Assembly: GCA_020053615.1 (NCBI GenBank)
Contig: JAGVMW010000174.1
Location: forward strand, 1 to 10,097
Length of the DNA: 10,097 nucleotides
Direction: 5' to 3'
Source of the DNA: an archaeon
Lineage (GTDB): Archaea; Nanobdellota; Nanobdellia; Woesearchaeales; GW2011-AR9
Shown here piece by piece: positions 5,559-10,097 of this stretch. Under the pieces are notes generated by a model, which saw only the letters and a program-made list of their open reading frames with translations, was not told the origin of the DNA and ran no database searches. The translations under genes were made by a program, and so were the position numbers. The stretch's first letter is position 1. Each line of letters opens with the position of its first letter.

Positions 5559-6826
5559 TTGACTTTTTTACCTCTTACAAATTCAATCATGCATAGGATT
5601 AATATTATTCCTTTTAAAGTGTAATAAAATGCAAAGTAGGGAATCAGTGGAATCCATCCGAATTTAAGTATTTTCTCTTTAGCATTGCGATGGGCCTGAT
5701 AAAAAAAGAATCCGCCGATTATAAACAAGAATAGGACAATGATTCCTTTTCTGAAATCGGTAAGCAAGAAATTAAGGAAAGTAATTTTAATCTTTAACGT
5801 CTGGAGATAAGGCATAAAATTGAAGTTAACAATTATCATCTCTTTGAGGGTTTGAAATAATGGCAATATGAAAAAATATCCGGCGATAGTTATTCCCGTT
5901 ACGGCTAATATGAATCCAACGACATTTTTCACCATCTGCATCAATCCAAAGTCGCCGTATTTTTTGTTGGCAACGAGCTTGCGGTACTGATGCAGGCAGG
6001 TTATTCCTCCCAGATACCATCTTCTTCTTTGGTGATAGAAGGGAGTTAATTCTTGTGGCGCAGTAGTGTATACATAACCATTAGTGCATTGTTTTATCAG
6101 ATACTGGCGCTGCTGGATTCTGTAAGCTATTTCTTGGTCTTCAGTGATGTTTTTTTCATCAAAACCGCCAATCTTGCGGATGATTCTGGTACGGTAAAGC
6201 GAGAATGGCCCAGGAGCGACGTATAAAGAGTCTAAGTGGCTGGACAATCGGGAGATTAAGATGATGACTAAATATTCCAACCATTGTACTTTCTGCAGCA
6301 TATTTTTTGGCTGATACACTTTCATAGCGGGAGTTACAATGGCTAGATTGGAATTATTTTCTTTCTCATAAATCTGCAGCATCTTTTTTAGCGTGGAACT
6401 TTCTACAAAAGAATCAGCATCTAAGCAGGCAAAGAATTCTCCTTTAGCGAGCTTCAAAGCGCGGTTAAGTGAAGCCGCTTTTCCGCAGTTAGAATGCGAA
6501 AGTAATTGGAAATTAGGCTTGTTTTTAATGTAGGTTTGGATAACTTTTCCAGTATGATCTTTAGAGCCATCATTGATAACAATTACTTCCAGCCTGTTTT
6601 TAGGATAATCTAGAGCATATACCGATTCTAACGTCCGCAGAATAGTCTTTTCTTCATTGTATGCTGGGATTAAAACCGAAACTAAGGGAAAATGGCTGAT
6701 TTTATCGGCAGAATCTTCAGTGGAGAATAATCTCTTTTTGTCTAGGTATACTAATACCAGAAATACGGAAAAGTACAATGCAACAATATAAGCTATCCAT
6801 AATGTAATGCTGATAACAGTGTTCAT
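5552..6826 (-). CDS. Processive-type family 2 glycosyltransferase (GT2), membrane-bound
   Basis: A 424-residue enzyme: an N-terminal TM segment (about 5-28), a GT-A domain (about 47-275) and about four C-terminal hydrophobic segments. Seen motifs: VLIPAYNEE (51-59), VINDGSKDH (83-91), D136-A-D138 for metal and nucleotide-sugar binding, T-E-D (228-230) with D230 the likely base, and Q266-x2-R269-W270, the QxxRW signature of processive synthases (cellulose, hyaluronan, poly-GlcNAc). It uses a nucleotide sugar on the cytoplasmic face and may extrude or lipid-link the chain. Poly-beta-GlcNAc-synthase-like enzymes are the closest feel, but the sugar cannot be assigned. An in-frame TTG at 6832 exists. 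I chose the ATG because GAGG (6833-6836) stands 6 nt before it and would abut the TTG. It follows the second STT3-like gene after a 40-nt gap and overlaps the thioredoxin-like gene. Confidence 0.9.
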   Translation of the reverse strand: MNTVISITLWIAYIVALYFSVFLVLVYLDKKRLFSTEDSADKISHFPLVSVLIPAYNEEKTILRTLESVYALDYPKNRLEVIVINDGSKDHTGKVIQTYIKNKPNFQLLSHSNCGKAASLNRALKLAKGEFFACLDADSFVESSTLKKMLQIYEKENNSNLAIVTPAMKVYQPKNMLQKVQWLEYLVIILISRLSSHLDSLYVAPGPFSLYRTRIIRKIGGFDEKNITEDQEIAYRIQQRQYLIKQCTNGYVYTTAPQELTPFYHQRRRWYLGGITCLHQYRKLVANKKYGDFGLMQMVKNVVGFILAVTGITIAGYFFILPLFQTLKEMIIVNFNFMPYLQTLKIKITFLNFLLTDFRKGIIVLFLFIIGGFFFYQAHRNAKEKILKFGWIPLIPYFAFYYTLKGIILILCMIEFVRGKKVKW

Positions 6827-6832
6827 AACCAA

Positions 6833-6836
6833 CCTC
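6833..6836 (-). promoter_or_regulatory. Shine-Dalgarno that fixes the GT2 start
   Basis: On the - strand GAGG is followed by six bases (TTGGTT) and the ATG at 6826. An upstream TTG immediately after GAGG would have no spacing, so the ATG is the usable start. Confidence 0.6.
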
Positions 6837-6839
6837 TAT

Positions 6840-6863
6840 ACTAGCTGAAAAACTAGCTGAATA
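6840..6863. repeat. 12-bp imperfect tandem duplication in an intergenic gap
   Basis: ACTAGCTGAAAA is followed at once by ACTAGCTGAATA (11 of 12 bases equal), filling most of the 40-nt gap between the second STT3-like gene and the GT2 gene. Likely slippage; it lengthens the spacer and lies just upstream of the GT2 Shine-Dalgarno. Confidence 0.55.
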
Positions 6864-6866
6864 ATT

Positions 6867-8363
6867 TTAGTTGCTCTCTTCCGGCCAGCTTTGTTTGTAC
6901 ATCCACACCTCAGCATCTCCAGAGGAATGCACCATTTTAAACTTTTCGTTTTTTAACACCAATATTAACCCTTGGTCTAAAGGTAAGGTTTGTTTCATCT
7001 GGGGCGAAAAATAAATAATTGAAATATTATTTTTGTCCAATAATGGGAAAGTGGTGGAAGTATAAGATGAATTAAGAATGCTCTGGACGGTTTCTGCCTG
7101 TTCGTGAGAATTTCTAAATGAGGATGTCGGCTCTTTTTGGGCAAAATAACGGATGTATTCGCTATTTTCAGGAACAGAGAAGACTAATTTTTCTTCAGGG
7201 AGGTTTTCTTTAAGCCAAGTTAGAGCTTCAATATCGTTAGGTGTCGGTCCCTGGTCGGTGACTCGGTTTAAATAGGTAAGGGTGGAGAATAACAGTCCTA
7301 AGATTACCAGCAGGGTAGTGAATTTCTTGATAGATTCTAAGTTCCAGCGGCGTTCGAACATGCGAATAAATCCAGATGAGGAGAACGGCAGGAGTGAAAT
7401 TGTAAGCAAGAATAGATACTGAGGATGGTAAAGATAGAGGGGAATTGCTAATAATATGAATAAATACAGTAAGTAATAACTCTTTTCTTTCCAGGTGTAA
7501 ATAAGCCCGCCTATGGTCAAGAGCAAAGTGAATAGAGAGATTCCACTTAGTCCTCCTAAGTCTGAAACCAAATCAGAGAGCAAGTTATAATTGTGAAAAG
7601 GGCCCAGCGAGAGCGGGGTGTCAAAGAAGAGATAATGAGATAAAGCGGTTACAGCAATAATTATTAAGATGAGCTTCATCATGCTGCGGTGTTCTTCTTT
7701 ATCTTTTTCGGGGGAGTAATAGTAACAAACCAGCAGAGTTAGAAGCAGGAATAGTGAAGAGAATAAATCTAATGAGGTGGCTAATATCAAAGGAAGTAAA
7801 GATAAGTATCGTAATGATTTAGCAGGGGAAGTTAACAGCCACAATCCGACCAGCATCAGACTGATAAAGTAAGAATAAGTCGAGAGGGTGATATAAGTGA
7901 GTATGAATATGGGAGAAATGATTAAAAGTGATAGGTATAAAAAAATAAAATGGTCCGAAAACTCCAATCTTTTTGCTAGTTTTAGTCCCATGGTTACAGA
8001 AAAGAAGGCTAGAATGAATGGGATAAATGATAAAGTCCAAGAGGGTATAATCTCCTGAGCTAAGTTTAATGGGTAATAGTAATAGTTCTTCCAGTTAATC
8101 TCTTGAGCTTGAGAGAGATGATAATAACTTTCTGCGCCTAGTAAAGGCTGCCCCTGCCAGTATGTTGAAAGTAGAGGTACTCCCAAAACTACTACTGCAA
8201 GGAGTAATAAGTAAAGATAACGGTATTCTACTAAATAGTTAAATGCATCGTCATATTGTATTTTATCTAATAGCTCTTCATATTTGTCTAGGTGAAGATG
8301 GCTTTTGATATTTTCAGTTAAAGTTCCCGATTTTTCTTTTGATTCTTTTTCTTCTGAGTTCAT
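6867..8363 (-). CDS. STT3/AglB-like GT-C membrane protein, second paralog, with degenerate motifs
   Basis: A 498-residue polytopic protein with an unusual charged N-terminal extension (1-45, Glu/Lys-rich), then about a dozen hydrophobic segments and a soluble C-terminal domain (about 370-498). The first exterior loop has G-A-E-S-Y-Y-H-L-S-Q-A-Q-E-I (76-89), matching E-S-Y-F-H-L-R in its upstream neighbour and resembling the D-x-Y-x-x-R loop of STT3/AglB with Glu for Asp. S-D-L-V-S-D-L-G-G (263-271) lies where the family has its TIxE-type loop. The C-terminal domain begins I-E-A-L-T-W-L-K-E-N-L-P (378-389) as in AglB. Where WWDxG is expected it has V-F-S-V-P-E-N-S-E-Y (394-403), so the sequon-binding tryptophans are missing. 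Function is unknown: membrane sugar transferase of altered specificity, or an inactive partner of the paralog. The ATGA overlap and AGGAG seven bases upstream select ATG 8363 over an ATG at 8396. Confidence 0.72.
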   Translation of the reverse strand: MNSEEKESKEKSGTLTENIKSHLHLDKYEELLDKIQYDDAFNYLVEYRYLYLLLLAVVVLGVPLLSTYWQGQPLLGAESYYHLSQAQEINWKNYYYYPLNLAQEIIPSWTLSFIPFILAFFSVTMGLKLAKRLEFSDHFIFLYLSLLIISPIFILTYITLSTYSYFISLMLVGLWLLTSPAKSLRYLSLLPLILATSLDLFSSLFLLLTLLVCYYYSPEKDKEEHRSMMKLILIIIAVTALSHYLFFDTPLSLGPFHNYNLLSDLVSDLGGLSGISLFTLLLTIGGLIYTWKEKSYYLLYLFILLAIPLYLYHPQYLFLLTISLLPFSSSGFIRMFERRWNLESIKKFTTLLVILGLLFSTLTYLNRVTDQGPTPNDIEALTWLKENLPEEKLVFSVPENSEYIRYFAQKEPTSSFRNSHEQAETVQSILNSSYTSTTFPLLDKNNISIIYFSPQMKQTLPLDQGLILVLKNEKFKMVHSSGDAEVWMYKQSWPEESN

Positions 8364-9853
8364 GTTTGTTCTCCTAAAAGCGAAGTTAAAGCGCATTCTA
8401 CCTGATAGATTTTGGTTTCTTCATCGTATTGTTTTTTGAAGCAGCCCTCTCCCAAGTAATTAAATCCATGAATGTCATATTTTAATTGGGCGGAAGGAGT
8501 TAATACTATGTACTGTATTTTATATTTATCAAATACACTTAACGCTTGAGTTTGGAATGGAGTGATATAAGCGTTGTTTAAATCGCTGAATCTGGTTCCG
8601 ATGTTGTTGATTAAAGTGAATTGATTGTCCATAAGATTACGACGTTGAGAGTAATAAGTTACTAAGTGTCCTTCTTCGAGGGCGGAGAGTACACCAACGT
8701 CCTGGGGGGAATTATCTTTTAGCCATTTAAATGCGGTTATTTCTTTAATGGAGGGTGTACTTTGTTTTAAAGCGGTGCCGATGGTTAGAGGAACAATTGT
8801 TACCATCAATAATATTAAAGTTAAAGGCAATAAGTTTTTTCTTAGCGAGGACAGTTTAGTTTTTTCTACGTACATGACTAAATCTTGGTAGAATAGAGAG
8901 AATAATATGGCTAAGGTTATTCCAAAGAAGGACAGCGAAAGGTCGAAACGTAATAACCGAAACCATGCTAAAATAGTAGTGGCGATTACTAAACTAATCA
9001 ATAGAAACATTTTTCGACTTTTTACTTGGAATAAAGATTGATACACTACCCCTATTCCAGCAAGGAAGGGTATTACACTTACTAACACAATGGCATTAGG
9101 AATAGAAAGGTGTGGAAAGTATTCTAAAATTATTGCCGGCGGAATATTTTGCCAAATGAAGCCGATACCCGTACTGATTAATACTTTTTTGAAGAAGAGG
9201 AATTGGAGCCAGATGAACATGAATAACGAAAATAACATTACTTCTTTTTCTTCAGGTTTGATTTGCCGTTCTTCTAAGAAAGATAAGAGCAAGTAGATGC
9301 CGAAGCCTACAATTATTATAGATGTTGCGGAACTGGTAAGAGAAAGAAGTATGAACGAAATTAAGTAGAAGTAAAGGTATTTTTTCTCGGACAAATTTAA
9401 GAAACAATAGATGGTGAAGAAGATTAAAGGCAGGAATAAGGTTTCAGGAACGAAATTATTTGGTGTGGCGAGTACGGGCAGGAAACCGGCGATGGAAGCG
9501 GCGATTAACGAAGAGGTGTCATGATTGGTTATTTTCTTGCTGATGAAGTAAACGATAACGGTGAGTAATGCCATCAATATGTTGGGTATGAGTTTAGCGG
9601 CTAGTTCTAACGGCAGGAGCAAATCGAAGAATCCCATGAAATAGTGGAAGAAAGGTAAGAATACGAGATCTCTGCCGCCATAGGATAATGTATCATGATA
9701 TAATGGCAGTCCGGTTTGAGTAATGTGTTCTACTTGTCTTAAGTGGAAGTAAGATTCGTAAGTTAAGTTAGGGATGAGGAAGGCTAACAACAGCCTTACG
9801 GTTAGAGTTAATAGGAATATTCCAATGAGCCAGTATTTGGTGCGGTTGTCCAT
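8360..9853 (-). CDS. STT3/AglB-like GT-C membrane protein, first paralog, lacking WWDxG
   Basis: A 497-residue protein and the first gene of the leftward operon. TM 1 is at about 8-28. The first exterior loop has Y-E33-S-Y-F-H-L-R39-Q-V-E-H-I, resembling the catalytic D-P-Y-Y-x-x-R loop of AglB/STT3 with Glu instead of Asp. NNFVPETLF (132-140) and I-I-L-E244-Y-F-P (241-247, near the TIxE position) supply further acids, and L-L-R-F-D (300-304) fits the conserved membrane arginine. The C-terminal domain keeps the AglB layout: F-K-W-L-K-D-N-S-P (375-383), V-G-V-L-S (386-390), then G-H-L-V-T-Y-Y-S-Q-R (395-404) and M-D-N-Q-F (408-412). The WWDYG that should join these blocks reads A-L-E-E-G (391-395). 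The protein is shorter than full AglB enzymes. It may transfer a lipid-linked sugar to a non-sequon acceptor. AAGG lies a few bases before the ATG. Confidence 0.75.
   Translation of the reverse strand: MDNRTKYWLIGIFLLTLTVRLLLAFLIPNLTYESYFHLRQVEHITQTGLPLYHDTLSYGGRDLVFLPFFHYFMGFFDLLLPLELAAKLIPNILMALLTVIVYFISKKITNHDTSSLIAASIAGFLPVLATPNNFVPETLFLPLIFFTIYCFLNLSEKKYLYFYLISFILLSLTSSATSIIIVGFGIYLLLSFLEERQIKPEEKEVMLFSLFMFIWLQFLFFKKVLISTGIGFIWQNIPPAIILEYFPHLSIPNAIVLVSVIPFLAGIGVVYQSLFQVKSRKMFLLISLVIATTILAWFRLLRFDLSLSFFGITLAILFSLFYQDLVMYVEKTKLSSLRKNLLPLTLILLMVTIVPLTIGTALKQSTPSIKEITAFKWLKDNSPQDVGVLSALEEGHLVTYYSQRRNLMDNQFTLINNIGTRFSDLNNAYITPFQTQALSVFDKYKIQYIVLTPSAQLKYDIHGFNYLGEGCFKKQYDEETKIYQVECALTSLLGEQT
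8371..8375 (-). promoter_or_regulatory. Shine-Dalgarno that fixes the start of the second STT3-like gene
   Basis: AGGAG on the - strand stands 7 nt (AACAAAC) before ATG 8363. That ATG overlaps the TGA of the preceding gene (ATGA). This shortens the longest possible ORF by 11 residues. Confidence 0.75.
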
Positions 9854-9876
9854 ATAAACCTTACAGCTTTATCATG

Positions 9877-9921
9877 CCGGTGGTGCGGCGTTCGGAAACT
9901 GCGGTTTCCTCAGCCCCACGG
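9877..9921 (-). ncRNA. GC-rich hairpin in the leader of the glycosylation operon
   Basis: In AT-rich surroundings, CCGGTGG (9877-9883) pairs with CCACGG (9916-9921) with one bulge. GGC (9887-9889) pairs with GCC (9913-9915), and GGAAAC (9894-9899) pairs perfectly with GTTTCC (9904-9909) around a TGCG loop. On the - strand the inner internal loop reads UGA opposite GAAC, which allows tandem G-A pairs. The element lies between the presumed TATA box and the first gene, ending 23 nt before the ATG, so a cis-acting leader is likeliest. On the + strand the loop is a UNCG-type tetraloop closed by C-G. No known riboswitch recognised. Confidence 0.4.
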
Positions 9922-9967
9922 TTAGATATAGCTTTTCCCTTAGTTTAATCTAGTTAATCGGCTGGAT

Positions 9968-9975
9968 TTTATAAA
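9968..9975 (-). promoter_or_regulatory. Candidate TATA box of the leftward operon
   Basis: TTTATAAA, a near-ideal archaeal TATA element, lies inside CTATATTTATAAAATCC on the - strand. Transcription would begin about 25 nt downstream, near 9945, giving a leader of roughly 90 nt that contains the hairpin at 9877-9921. A weaker TATATC (about 9925-9930) would start transcription inside the hairpin. No clear purine-rich BRE is seen. Confidence 0.5.
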
Positions 9976-10004
9976 TATAGGGGTAGGGGAAGTGCTGTTT
10001 TTCA

Positions 10005-10097
10005 GGCACAGTCCAAAAAGTGAGTGATAGCACCATTATCACCACTGCCCAGAAAAATCGAGAGTGATTTTCTGGGCTGAGATGCGATAGTTGCATC
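10005..10097 (-). repeat. Right copy of the 93-bp terminal inverted repeat
   Basis: Exact inverted copy of bases 1-93, with the same three hairpins in mirrored order. Inward of it lies the presumed promoter of the long leftward operon, while inward of the left copy lies the promoter of MBF1. The unique sequence between the copies therefore starts with a promoter region on each side. That would suit a self-contained cassette, but two contig ends lying in the same repeat would look identical. Confidence 0.97.

Larger units (their letters stand above)
9950..10097 (-). other. Possible 3' end of a gene entering from the right edge
   Basis: Same open frame as at the left end. It is identical for the 93 repeated bases, then diverges and ends at a TAG (9950-9952), giving a different 17-residue tail (starting EKQHFPYPY) from the 3-residue tail (FSQ) on the left. 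If the repeat is coding, the window is flanked by two inward-facing copies of one gene end with different termini. The predicted operon TATA box would lie inside this tail, which counts against the reading being a real gene. Confidence 0.18.

Noticed and set aside
8364..8396. Upstream ATG for the second STT3-like protein
   Set aside because: It would give a 37-bp overlap and a start upstream of a good Shine-Dalgarno; ATG 8363 has ATGA overlap and AGGAG at 7 nt.
9870..9922. C/D box sRNA reading of the leader hairpin (CTGA and ATGATA on the - strand)
   Set aside because: The boxes are in the wrong order and only one of each is found, without terminal stem and guide spacing; a plain hairpin leader explains the bases better.
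1..10097. CRISPR array, insertion-sequence transposase, rRNA or replication-origin repeats
   Set aside because: No regularly spaced repeats, transposase motifs, rRNA-like stretches or iteron clusters were seen; the only long repeat is the terminal inverted pair.

Overview
The window is an AT-rich piece of DNA that most likely comes from an archaeon. The + strand gene near the left end is a typical archaeal MBF1 (N-terminal zinc ribbon plus HTH). Promoter-like sequences are TATA boxes (TTTATAAA type) rather than -35/-10 pairs. Several starts lack a Shine-Dalgarno sequence at the usual spacing. The UbiA- and STT3/AglB-like membrane proteins, the DUF362 protein and the single-TM thioredoxin-like protein are of kinds I associate with small-genome (DPANN-type) archaea. 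That last placement is an impression and not a proof.

Layout: the first 93 bases and the last 93 bases are perfect inverted copies of each other. They are either a real inverted repeat bounding a cassette or the points where an assembly broke in a repeat. After the left copy comes MBF1 (+ strand, 140-634). Everything else is on the - strand and reads right to left as one probable operon. Its order is a TATA box (about 9968-9975), a GC-rich hairpin leader (9877-9921), two paralogous STT3/AglB-like GT-C proteins (8360-9853 and 6867-8363), a processive-type GT2 (5552-6826), a membrane-anchored thioredoxin-like protein (4785-5558), an ArnT/PMT-like GT-C enzyme (3303-4745), a DUF362 protein (2195-3277), a 163-nt structured spacer, a UbiA-family prenyltransferase of the polyprenyl-phosphate phosphoribosyltransferase type (1168-2031) and a PAP2 phosphatase (670-1149). 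No stretch over 300 bases lacks a gene.

How the genes may work together (inference): UbiA plus PAP2 is the same pairing that makes decaprenyl-phosphoryl-ribose in mycobacteria (Rv3806c/Rv3807c). GT-C enzymes as a class use polyprenyl-linked sugars on the outer face of the membrane, so the locus can be read as a lipid-carrier glycosylation island. UbiA and PAP2 would make a polyprenyl-phospho-pentose donor, GT2 would build or extend a glycan on the inner face, and three GT-C proteins would transfer sugars outside. The membrane thioredoxin-like protein could service cysteines in the exposed tails. Both STT3/AglB-like proteins appear to lack the WWDxG sequon-binding motif, so they are probably not ordinary N-glycosylation oligosaccharyltransferases. 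There are no genes for nucleotide-sugar synthesis, a flippase or an epimerase in the window.
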